A stretch of 7,778 bases of DNA from assembly GCA_964483805.1 (NCBI GenBank), contig CAZADH010000288.1:1-7778 (forward strand), given 5' to 3'. This DNA is from CAZADH01 sp964483805 (GTDB lineage: Bacteria; Muiribacteriota; Ozemobacteria; Ozemobacterales; Ozemobacteraceae). Below the pieces are notes generated by a model that was not told the origin of the DNA, did not search any database, and worked only from the letters and a program-made list of their open reading frames with translations. Below are positions 1-7,481 of the stretch, piece by piece (position 1 is the first letter of the stretch; the number at the start of each line of letters is the position of its first letter). The position numbers and the translations under genes were made by a program.

Positions 1-5
1 TGTGA

Positions 6-30
6 GGCTCGCGGACCTGTGCCGCGAGCC
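6..30. terminator. Perfect GC-rich hairpin 1 (possible terminator without U-tract)
   Basis: A perfect 9-bp inverted repeat, GGCTCGCGG (6-14) and CCGCGAGCC (22-30), encloses a 7-nt loop. It abuts a second perfect hairpin at 31-54. No T-run follows on either strand, so it is not a classical intrinsic terminator. In high-GC bacteria such hairpins often sit at transcript ends, and that is my inference here because no coding sequence is credible in the first 281 bases. It could also be part of a structured RNA whose 5' part lies outside the window. Confidence 0.45.
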
Positions 31-54
31 GAGCGGGGGCGCGTGCCCCCGCTC
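31..54. terminator. Perfect GC-rich hairpin 2 (possible terminator without U-tract)
   Basis: A perfect 10-bp inverted repeat, GAGCGGGGGC (31-40) and GCCCCCGCTC (45-54), has a 4-nt GCGT loop. It follows hairpin 1 with no spacer. All but two of the ten pairs are G-C, so it should be very stable as RNA on either strand. The flank after it (ATTGAGATGTT) has no T-tract. It is most simply read as an end-of-transcript or insulator structure between an unseen upstream gene and the MoxR operon. Confidence 0.45.
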
Positions 55-281
55 ATTGAGATGTTACGCGACGGACGGTGCGGCATACACGGTGCTCCTG
101 CAACTCAGATCTTCAGTCTCCATGATGCCACCCTTCTTGGGCGACGGCAACCCGCGCGCATCTCTGTTGGCGACCCCGTTTTGCCGGCGAACCGGCGTTT
201 CGACTGCGTGCCACTGGTCGCATCTCATCTTATATGGTATGGTGTGGCGTCCTACCACATGCCGTTCCGAGGGAGGGAGCC
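55..281 (+). other. Non-coding leader upstream of the MoxR operon
   Basis: I see no convincing gene here; open frames through it on both strands have no recognisable protein content. Two small stem-loops are present: GCCGG/CCGGC at 183-196 with a CGAA loop, and TGTGG/CCACA at 243-259 with a 7-nt loop just before the ribosome binding site. An AT-richer patch at 228-243 (CTTATATGGTATGGT) offers -10-like hexamers (TATATG at 231, TATGGT at 238). No matching -35 sits at the right distance, so I do not call a specific promoter. The operon promoter is probably in this stretch. Confidence 0.4.
271..279 (+). promoter_or_regulatory. Ribosome binding site fixing the MoxR start
   Basis: GGGAGGGAG lies just upstream of the ATG at 282 and is strongly complementary to the anti-Shine-Dalgarno sequence. 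A longer in-frame alternative ATG at 234 has no such sequence in front of it. The 282 start is therefore preferred. Confidence 0.75.
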
Positions 282-1310
<1,029 letters not shown>

Positions 1311-1328
1311 GCGGCGACACCGGCCGCG

Positions 1329-2261
1329 ATGACCGACCAACCGCAATCACGCCGCATCTCGCGTTTCCTCGACCCGGCGCTGCTGGCGCAACTCGGGTCA
1401 CTCGAGGTACGCGCGCGCGCCGTCGTCGAGGGGTTGTTCGCGGGCATGCACCAGAGCCCGTATCGCGGTTTCAATGTCGAGTTCAGCGAATACCGGCAAT
1501 ACACGCCGGGCGATCCACTCAAAGACATCGACTGGAAGGTCTACGCCCGCTCAGACAAGTACTACATCAAGCAGCACGAAGAAGAGACCAACCTCTCGAG
1601 CTTTCTCGTGCTCGATGCCAGCAGGTCGATGGCCTACAAAGCGCCCGGGCAGCCGTTGTCAAAGCTCGACTATGCCGCCACCCTGGCAGCCACGCTGGCC
1701 TACCTGATGCTGCGGCAACAAGACACGGTTGGCCTGGTCACGTTCGCCGCCGGTGTCGGCCGCGTCATCCCCGCGAAGGGCGGCATGCCGCACCTGAAGG
1801 CACTGTGCAACGAACTCGAAGCGCTCGACCCCGCAGCGGGCACCGATGTGGCCGGAGCCCTCGACCACGTCGCCCGCACCATGAAGAAACGCGGGCTGGT
1901 GCTGGTCTTCTCCGACCTGCTCGACGATCTCGAGCGGCTGCTCACCAAAGCACGGCAGCTCAAGACGCGTCGCCACGAACTGGTGATCTTTCACGTGCTC
2001 GACACGCACGAGCTGCAGTTTCCCTTTGATGGCGAGATGATGATCCGCGATATGGAAGACGCGAGCACCGTCGAGACCGACGCCCATGGCATACGTCGTG
2101 AATACCTCCGCCAGGTGCACCAGTTTGTGAGCCGCCTGCGCAGCGGTTTTCAGCGATTCGGCATCGACTACCTGTTGATCGACACCAGCAAGCCGCTCGA
2201 CACCAATCTGCGCGCCTTCTTCTCGCACCGCCGGTCAGGGATGACCGGCCTCGGAGCCTGA
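1329..2261 (+). CDS. DUF58 domain protein with VWA-type MIDAS motif
   Basis: This 310-aa soluble protein belongs to the DUF58 family, which regularly follows MoxR genes. The DUF58 signature is clear: YRGFNVEFSEYRQYTPGD (45-62) then DPLKDIDWKVYARSDKYY (62-79). A VWA-like fold follows with the metal-ion-dependent adhesion motif DASRS (96-100), a GTD at 171-173 that may supply the third ligand, and VFSDLLDD (193-200) with the fourth acidic position. Unlike many DUF58 proteins it has no N-terminal membrane helices, so it should be cytosolic and available to the ATPase. It starts 18 nt after the MoxR stop with only a weak purine stretch (AGGCGG at 1309-1314) upstream. A 5-bp GC hairpin (1311-1327) sits against the ATG, suggesting translation depends on ribosomes arriving from moxR. 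The family call is firm; the biochemical role is inferred from the neighbourhood. Confidence 0.94.
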   Translation: MTDQPQSRRISRFLDPALLAQLGSLEVRARAVVEGLFAGMHQSPYRGFNVEFSEYRQYTPGDPLKDIDWKVYARSDKYYIKQHEEETNLSSFLVLDASRSMAYKAPGQPLSKLDYAATLAATLAYLMLRQQDTVGLVTFAAGVGRVIPAKGGMPHLKALCNELEALDPAAGTDVAGALDHVARTMKKRGLVLVFSDLLDDLERLLTKARQLKTRRHELVIFHVLDTHELQFPFDGEMMIRDMEDASTVETDAHGIRREYLRQVHQFVSRLRSGFQRFGIDYLLIDTSKPLDTNLRAFFSHRRSGMTGLGA

Positions 2262-2265
2262 GCGC

Positions 2266-4434
2266 ATGCCGTTCACCTTCGGCAATCCGGCGTTTCTGCT
2301 CGGCGCCCTGGCGATCGCGGTGCCAATCTCCCTGCACCTCTACCATCGCCGCACGCCGATCCGTCTCGACTTTCCCAGCCTGCGTCTGCTGCGCCGGTCG
2401 CTCGAGACCGTGCAACAGCGCGCCCGGCTGCGCAACCTGATCCTGCTGGCGCTGCGCCTGCTCGTGCTGTTGCTGCTCGTGTTTGGGCTGGCGCGCCCCT
2501 ACTTCCAACCCGGCAGTTGGTTCGGCCTCACCCACTCCCGCCAGAGCATCGCCCTGGTGGTGATCCTCGACAACTCGATGTCGATGGGCACCAGCGAACA
2601 GGGCATCTCGCTCTACTCGACGGCCAAGGCCAAGGCGCTCGAGATCCTCGACCGCATGGGTCCTGCCGACAAGGGTTCGGTCGTCACCATCGGCGAACCA
2701 TCACAACTCTTGTTTAACCAACTCAACTGGGACAAGAACGAGCTGAAGGAAGCGGTGCGCAACGCGCCCCTGACCAGTGGCGGCACCGACCTCGCCGGGG
2801 GGATGCGGCTGGCGCTCGGCCTCCTCAAGCAGGCCCGGGCAAGCACCCGTCAGGTCATCGTCATTACCGACGCCACCACCACCACCTGGAAACCGTTTCT
2901 CGATAAATACGATGTCAATATGATTGACAAGCAGGTCGAGCTGTTGCTGGTCAAGGTCGGCCGCGAGGCCCCGGCCAACCTGACCCTGGCCGAGTTGTCG
3001 GTGGGCGCGAACCTGGTCATCAAGAACCGCTCGGCCCCGGTGACCGCCCTGATCACCAACCACGCCGGCCGGCCCCAGAAAACGCGGTTGTCGCTGTTCC
3101 TCGACGGCGAAAAGAAATACGAGGTCGAGGTCAGCCTCGAAGCCGGGCAGAGCAAGCGGGTCAGCGTGGTGTTGCCGTTCATGCGCGAGGGTGAGTCGCA
3201 GGTGACGGCGAGCATCGATCCCGACGCGCTGCTGCTCGACAACGTGCGCCATCGCGCCGTGCAGGTGCTGCCGGCGCAGCCGGTGCTGCTCGTCCGCCCG
3301 ACGCCGCCCTCCGGCTCATTGACGCCCCCCGAAGACACCTTTCTGCGCCACGCGCTCAACCCGCTCGGTCGCCGCGATGCCCCGATGTTCCGCGTCGAAA
3401 GCCGCGACCACGACGAACTCGACCGCACCGACCTCAACCTCTTCCGCGCCGTCATCCTTATCAACATGCCGCCGCTATCGGCGAAAGCGGTCGGTGCTCT
3501 GCGCGATTACGTGCTCGGTGGCGGCAACCTCGTGTGGTGGATGGGTCCGCTGATCGACCCGGCGTGGTGCAACCTGCACCTCGTCGATGAACTGGGTGCG
3601 GCATCGCTGCTGCCGGGGCGGTTGGTGAAACGCCTGGGCAACGCGGTCGCCAAGGTCTCGTCGTACCGACTGACCGACCTCGATTTCGGTCACCCAGCGT
3701 TCAAGGTGTTTGGCGGTGAGGGCAACGGCGATCTGGGCCGGGCCAAGATCTTCGAGTTCTACCAGGTCGAGCCCGGGCCGGGCACCGCGGTGCTGGCGCG
3801 GTTTTCCCAGGGACTGCCGGCGTTGCTCGAAGAGCGCCGTGGTGAGGGCCGCATCGTGTTGGTGCCGACCTCGGCCGACACCCGCTGGACCGACTGGCCG
3901 CTCAAGCCGACCTTCCTGCCCTTCGTCCATCAATTGCTATTGGGCATGCTCGCCGACCGGTTGCTCGCCAGCGACGACGTCACCCCGGGCACCCCGGTCA
4001 GCATGGTCATTCGTTCACAAGATTTGACAAAGGCCCGCCTGTTCACCCCCGACGGCAAGGTTGCCGATCTACCGGCGGCCAGGCAGGGGGGCGGACTCAC
4101 CCACCTGACCGTGTCGCAAACGAATGACCCCGGATGTTATCGCCTCGAACTGGAACGGGCCCGCGGCAAGCGCACCATCGCCTTCACGGTCAACCCGCCC
4201 GCCATCGAGGGCGATCTGACGCGCTTCGACCTGCGCAACGTCCCGCGGTTCCATACCTTCACCGACAAGCCAGGCCAGGCCGGCGCCGTGGGCGAACAGG
4301 TCGAACTGGTGCAGCAGGGTCGCGACATTTCGACACCCCTCTTGTGGTTGTTGTTCGTCTTCGTGCTCATCGAGTCGCTCTTCGCCAACATCGCCCCACG
4401 CGGTGAGCCGATGCGGGGAGGCGGTGGCGCATGA
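2266..4434 (+). CDS. BatA-type membrane protein: VWA domain plus amidotransferase-like domain
   Basis: This 722-aa protein starts with the BatA-type double membrane domain: helices at about 9-27 and 57-76, joined by an Arg-rich loop (28-56). A VWA domain follows (about 95-230) with an intact MIDAS: DNSMS (102-106), Thr in GGTD (172-175) and Asp in VITDA (199-203). A beta-sandwich-like segment spans about 235-335. A Rossmann-like region related to class I amidotransferases (about 338-560) follows, including AVILINMPPLS and LGGGNLVWWMG. I see no GxCxG nucleophile there, so it is probably non-catalytic. A second sandwich segment (about 570-643) precedes a C-terminal helix (about 692-709). Positive charges in the first loop and the tail favour both inside, placing the large domains outside the membrane. 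The gene starts 4 nt after DUF58, with GGAG at 2253-2256 as ribosome site. The function is inferred: an envelope partner of the MoxR/DUF58 pair. Confidence 0.9.
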   Translation: MPFTFGNPAFLLGALAIAVPISLHLYHRRTPIRLDFPSLRLLRRSLETVQQRARLRNLILLALRLLVLLLLVFGLARPYFQPGSWFGLTHSRQSIALVVILDNSMSMGTSEQGISLYSTAKAKALEILDRMGPADKGSVVTIGEPSQLLFNQLNWDKNELKEAVRNAPLTSGGTDLAGGMRLALGLLKQARASTRQVIVITDATTTTWKPFLDKYDVNMIDKQVELLLVKVGREAPANLTLAELSVGANLVIKNRSAPVTALITNHAGRPQKTRLSLFLDGEKKYEVEVSLEAGQSKRVSVVLPFMREGESQVTASIDPDALLLDNVRHRAVQVLPAQPVLLVRPTPPSGSLTPPEDTFLRHALNPLGRRDAPMFRVESRDHDELDRTDLNLFRAVILINMPPLSAKAVGALRDYVLGGGNLVWWMGPLIDPAWCNLHLVDELGAASLLPGRLVKRLGNAVAKVSSYRLTDLDFGHPAFKVFGGEGNGDLGRAKIFEFYQVEPGPGTAVLARFSQGLPALLEERRGEGRIVLVPTSADTRWTDWPLKPTFLPFVHQLLLGMLADRLLASDDVTPGTPVSMVIRSQDLTKARLFTPDGKVADLPAARQGGGLTHLTVSQTNDPGCYRLELERARGKRTIAFTVNPPAIEGDLTRFDLRNVPRFHTFTDKPGQAGAVGEQVELVQQGRDISTPLLWLLFVFVLIESLFANIAPRGEPMRGGGGA
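4415..4421 (+). promoter_or_regulatory. Ribosome binding site for the second VWA gene, inside the upstream gene
   Basis: GGGGAGG lies nine bases before the ATG at 4431, within the last codons of the preceding gene. It supports this start, which overlaps the upstream stop as ATGA, and points to coupled translation. Confidence 0.7.
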
Positions 4435-6689
4435 GAACGCTCCTGTCGTTGCTCGGCTTCTCGTTGCCGACGCTGGGTTCGGTCGAGGCGGTCTTCCCGG
4501 TGCTCGGGCACGGCATCGCTTCCTGGATCCTGCTCACCGTCGCCATCGGCCTGCCGCTCTGGTATTTCTACCGCTGCGAGGGCAAGCCGGTCGACCGCCA
4601 GGTGCGGCGGCGCGCGCTGGTGCTGCGCCTGCTCTTCGCAGCTCTTGTTGCTTTGCTGCTCGTCGACCCGAAACTGCAGGTGTTCGGGCAGATGCAGAGA
4701 CACAACCAACTGGCCGTTCTCGTCGACGTGTCGCGCAGCATGTCGATCAAAGAAGAAGGCACCCCGCGCACCTTACGTGCACAAAATGTATTGCCGTCGT
4801 TGCTCACTGACCTCGAGAAGAAAACGGGCATCACGCCGCGGGTATACACCTTCGCCGGGCAGGTCTCGCCGCTTGCGGCGGGCGAGATCGGCTCTGAGAC
4901 CCTGGCGCCCGTGGGCGATGTCACCGACATCACCCGGGCGTGCAGTGAAGTCGCCGGCAACCTCGGCGCCGCCAATGTCCTGGCCATGGTCTGTCTCACC
5001 GATGGCGCCCACAACCGCGGCGACAGCCCCGAATCCTCGCTCGGCCGACTCGGCATCCCGCTGCACTTTCTCAGCGCCGGCGAATCGCGCGATCTCACCG
5101 ATCTGAGCGTTTCGCTCAACCGCCCGCCGGCGATCGGGTACCTCAACAACCAGATCCGCGTGCTCGGCGAGGTCCGGGCCATCCACGTCGGCAGTCCGAG
5201 CATCGAGGTCACGGTGCTGAAGAACGGGGTGTCGTTCGCGACCCCGACCGTCGCCCTGACGCCGGGGCAACGGGTGAATCCATTCTCGGTGGCGATCCCG
5301 TGCGATGCCGAGGGCGAGTTCACCTTCACCTTCCGGGTACCCCGCGTCGGCACCGAGTTGTCGCTCGAGAACAACGAAACCAGCTTTCATCTGCGCGTGA
5401 TCAAAGAACGCCTCGAAATACTTTTTATTGCAGGGCGGCCGACCTTCGAGCACGGTTTTTTGCGCACGGCGGCGCGGTCCGACCCCAACGCCCGCTGGCA
5501 CTCGCGCCTGCGCATCAAGAGCGACCGCTGGCTGGTGCAAGACAACTCGGTGACCAAACCACCGGCATCGCGCCTCGATGCCGATCTCGACATCATCGAT
5601 CTCGTCATCCTGCAAGGGGTACCCGCCGGCGAACTGAGCGGTCTCGCCCCGGCCCTGGCCAAGCGAATCGAAACCGGACAGACCGGGTTGTTGATTCTTC
5701 CCGGCGATCAGGGTTTGCAGGCACTGGCGTACCGCGACTCGCCGCTCGGGCCGTTGTTGCCGTTCGCTCTCGACAGCGAGAAGTATCACGGGACGCCGGC
5801 CGCCTACGAACTGCCGGCCAAAGAGGTCCCCCTCGAGTTCCTGCGCATTCGCGAAGACCAGCAAGAGAACCTCGATTTCTTCCGGGCGCTGCCGCGGGTC
5901 GAGGGCTTGTGGCAGTACGGGGCGATCAAGCCAAATGCTTTGCTGCTCCTCAATTCGTCGCTCATGCTGGCGGGCGGCCCGGTGCCTCTGCTGCTGGGCA
6001 ACCAGTTCGGCAAGGGCCGCATTGCGGTGTTCATGGGCGGTCCGGTGTGGCCGATGGCGTTACGCCTCGCCCCAACCGGCAAAGATGCCAACTTCTTCGC
6101 CGGGTTCATGGTCAACCTGCTCAAGTGGCTGGCCAATCGGCACGAAGACGCGCAGGTCGCCATCGAGATGCCGTCGGCGCGCGCCTTCGTCGGCCAGCCG
6201 TTCAACCTGAAGGTGTGGGTCCATGACGCGCACCGGCAGCCAGTCGGCAATGCCCTGGTCAGTGGCTCGGCGGTCGGCAGTGCCACACCGGAGTACAAGT
6301 TCGACTGTCTGCCCGGATCCGAGGCCGGCACCTACGAAGTCAGCCTGACGCCAGCACGGCGTGATCAGCTCACGGTCGAGGTTTCGGCCAAGTTGAGCGG
6401 GCAGCCGCTGGGATCAGCGCGCGCCCAGATCGTGGTGGAACCACCCACGGCCGAGTTCGACGACCCTGAGGTCAAGAACGAAGCAATGGCCCGCCTGGCC
6501 AGCATGACCGGCGGGTTGTGCGCGCCGGTCGCAGCTTGGCGCACGGTCGTCGACGCGATCAAACCGACCCCCGGCACGAAACGGGAACAGATCACCCTCG
6601 ATCTGCGCGACTCGCCACTGCTCTTGTTGTTGTTGCTGGTGCTGCCGCTCGGCGAGTGGACCCTGCGCCGGCTGAAAGGACTGAGTTGA
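4431..6689 (+). CDS. Membrane VWA protein with amidotransferase-like domain (second copy of the architecture)
   Basis: This 752-aa protein repeats the layout of the gene before it. Helices at about 31-48 and 63-79 flank a basic loop (49-62, RQVRRR). A VWA domain (about 92-222) carries MIDAS DVSRS (99-103), candidate Thr at 165 (DVTD) and CLTDG (188-192). A beta-sandwich segment (about 224-322) ends in ENNETSFHLRV. The amidotransferase-like domain (about 325-570) begins LEILFIAGRPTFEHGFLR, a strand-loop-helix start typical of these VWA proteins, and continues through DLVILQGVPAGEL and GQTGLLILPGDQG. No catalytic GxCxG elbow is visible. Another sandwich segment (about 577-670) precedes a C-terminal helix (about 728-742) and a short basic tail. 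The gene overlaps its predecessor by 4 nt (ATGA). It is the last gene of the operon, since an AT-rich gap follows. The domain assignments are good; the role is inferred. Confidence 0.9.
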   Translation: MRTLLSLLGFSLPTLGSVEAVFPVLGHGIASWILLTVAIGLPLWYFYRCEGKPVDRQVRRRALVLRLLFAALVALLLVDPKLQVFGQMQRHNQLAVLVDVSRSMSIKEEGTPRTLRAQNVLPSLLTDLEKKTGITPRVYTFAGQVSPLAAGEIGSETLAPVGDVTDITRACSEVAGNLGAANVLAMVCLTDGAHNRGDSPESSLGRLGIPLHFLSAGESRDLTDLSVSLNRPPAIGYLNNQIRVLGEVRAIHVGSPSIEVTVLKNGVSFATPTVALTPGQRVNPFSVAIPCDAEGEFTFTFRVPRVGTELSLENNETSFHLRVIKERLEILFIAGRPTFEHGFLRTAARSDPNARWHSRLRIKSDRWLVQDNSVTKPPASRLDADLDIIDLVILQGVPAGELSGLAPALAKRIETGQTGLLILPGDQGLQALAYRDSPLGPLLPFALDSEKYHGTPAAYELPAKEVPLEFLRIREDQQENLDFFRALPRVEGLWQYGAIKPNALLLLNSSLMLAGGPVPLLLGNQFGKGRIAVFMGGPVWPMALRLAPTGKDANFFAGFMVNLLKWLANRHEDAQVAIEMPSARAFVGQPFNLKVWVHDAHRQPVGNALVSGSAVGSATPEYKFDCLPGSEAGTYEVSLTPARRDQLTVEVSAKLSGQPLGSARAQIVVEPPTAEFDDPEVKNEAMARLASMTGGLCAPVAAWRTVVDAIKPTPGTKREQITLDLRDSPLLLLLLLVLPLGEWTLRRLKGLS

Positions 6690-6809
6690 GGCGGCCCCTG
6701 GCGTATAAATACCTTGTCACTCTGTTGTATTTTTTTCACGGTTCACCACGGAGCCCCGGTCATTCCCCCTTTTTCGATCGTCACGCAACTGCTGCAGGAG
6801 ATGAATTCC
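6690..6809 (+). promoter_or_regulatory. AT-rich intergenic region with inverted repeat, probable regulator promoter/operator
   Basis: This gap is distinctly more AT-rich than its surroundings at 6703-6736. It holds an inverted repeat AAATAC (6707-6712) / GTATTT (6727-6732) with a 14-nt spacer, the right arm running into seven T residues (6730-6736). TTGTCA at 6714-6719 resembles a -35, but no good -10 lies 16-18 nt downstream. TATAAA (6704-6709) and TGTTGTATT (6723-6731) resemble -10 elements without clear -35 partners. It could be the promoter and self-binding operator of the downstream Fur-family gene, or a weak AU-stem terminator for the operon. The exact assignment is open. Confidence 0.4.
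6796..6800 (+). promoter_or_regulatory. Ribosome binding site that favours a GTG start for the Fur-family gene
   Basis: AGGAG ends directly against an ATG at 6801, leaving no spacer for ribosome initiation there. It sits nine bases before an in-frame GTG at 6810, which is ideal spacing. I therefore place the start at the GTG. Confidence 0.6.
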
Positions 6810-7313
6810 GTGAGACACGCCACGAACCGGCCGCGCCTGACGCCATGCGTATCTGCCACCGAACTGGCCCGCCGCGTGCAAGGCTTCGAAAAATCATGCC
6901 GCACGCACAACATCAAGGTGACCTCGCAACGACTGGCGATTTTCGCCTGTCTCGCCCGTTCGCCCCACCACCCTGACGCCGAGACCGTCCATCGCGAGGT
7001 CCGCCGCAAACTGCCGCGCACGTCGCTCGACACCGTCTATCGCAATCTGCGCCTGTTCGTCGATCTCGGGATGGCCAATGTATTGAGCACCCCGCAGGGC
7101 CTGTTGCGCTTCGAGGCCGACATCTCGGTGCACCACCACTTCATCTGCCGCCAGTGCGGCCAGGTCGACGACCTCTCCGATTCGAGTCACGGCACCCTAC
7201 CGCACCCCAGGGCACTCGCCCGGTTCGGCACCGTCGAGCGGACCACCATCGAATACCGAGGTCTCTGCCGCGCCTGCTGTGCAAAGCCAACCCGGCGCAA
7301 GCGCTCGCCGTAA
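6810..7313 (+). CDS. Fur/PerR-family metal-responsive transcriptional regulator
   Basis: This is a 167-aa Fur-superfamily repressor. The N-terminal winged-helix part is clear: HNIKVTSQRLAIFACL (33-48), HHPDAETVHREVRRKLP (53-69) and recognition helix TSLDTVYRNLRLFVDLGMA (71-89). The dimerisation part has RFEADISVHHHFICRQCG (100-117). Structural zinc ligands appear complete: C113/C116 (CRQC) and C153/C156 (CRAC). The probable regulatory metal ligands by alignment to Bacillus PerR are H54, E102, H108, H110 and D121. The PerR peroxide-sensing Asp85 position is Glu here. Start choice: GTG at 6810, nine bases after AGGAG; ATG at 6801 or TTG at 6714 would add N-terminal residues with no family match. 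It has about 20 extra residues at the N-terminus compared with typical members. It stands alone between two unrelated units, so its targets (iron, peroxide, zinc or manganese genes) cannot be told from context. Specificity is undetermined. Confidence 0.92.
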   Translation: MRHATNRPRLTPCVSATELARRVQGFEKSCRTHNIKVTSQRLAIFACLARSPHHPDAETVHREVRRKLPRTSLDTVYRNLRLFVDLGMANVLSTPQGLLRFEADISVHHHFICRQCGQVDDLSDSSHGTLPHPRALARFGTVERTTIEYRGLCRACCAKPTRRKRSP

Positions 7314-7399
7314 GGCTTGCCCCACCCCGAGAAGCACTGAGGCCATCACCCGCACGCGACGCACGCAGCGGGCGTCCGTGAGGCTACGCCGCCTTCACG

Positions 7400-7428
7400 T
7401 TGACGGAACCGGCCGTCCTTGTTACCCT
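7400..7428 (+). promoter_or_regulatory. Candidate sigma-70-type promoter for the dehydrogenase gene
   Basis: TTGACG (7400-7405) matches five of six -35 consensus bases. A 17-nt spacer leads to TACCCT (7423-7428), which keeps the T-A-N-N-N-T positions of a -10 box, as is common in GC-rich genomes. Transcription would start near 7435 and give a leader of roughly 47 nt before the ATG at 7482. This is the best-formed promoter in the window. Confidence 0.5.
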
Positions 7429-7465
7429 CAAAAGTGGGTAGAACGTGTTGCCGCGGGGGAATCGC

Positions 7466-7474
7466 GGGAGGGGG
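7466..7474 (+). promoter_or_regulatory. Ribosome binding site of the dehydrogenase gene, partly within a small hairpin
   Basis: GGGAGGGGG lies seven bases before the ATG at 7482 and supports that start. Its first two bases are also the end of a 5-bp stem, CCGCG (7451-7455) / CGCGG (7463-7467), so the site could be partly masked in the folded leader. Confidence 0.55.
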
Positions 7475-7481
7475 CACAGAC

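Larger units (their letters stand above)
7314..7481 (+). other. Intergenic region between the Fur-family gene and the dehydrogenase
   Basis: No gene is supported in these 168 bases. A 6-bp inverted repeat GCAAGC (7297-7302) / GCTTGC (7315-7320) straddles the upstream stop codon, and GACGC/GCGTC (7358-7376) forms another small stem. Neither is followed by a T-run, so neither is a convincing terminator. The 3' half contains the promoter candidate and ribosome binding site described separately. Confidence 0.5.

Noticed and set aside
4773..5864. Minus-strand open frame opposite the second membrane VWA gene
   Set aside because: It has no recognisable domain and no ribosome site. The plus-strand gene is fully supported by MIDAS and membrane features.
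5300..6226. Plus-strand alternative frame of 308 codons inside the second membrane VWA gene
   Set aside because: Arg-rich shadow translation typical of GC-rich genes, without homology signals.
6714..6719. TTGTCA as the -35 box of a Fur-family promoter
   Set aside because: Bases 16-18 nt downstream (around 6736-6742) do not form a -10 box, so I did not define a specific promoter there.
7297..7320. Hairpin GCAAGC/GCTTGC spanning the Fur-family stop codon as a terminator
   Set aside because: The 6-bp stem has a 12-nt loop and no T-run, and it overlaps coding sequence. It is too weak to call.
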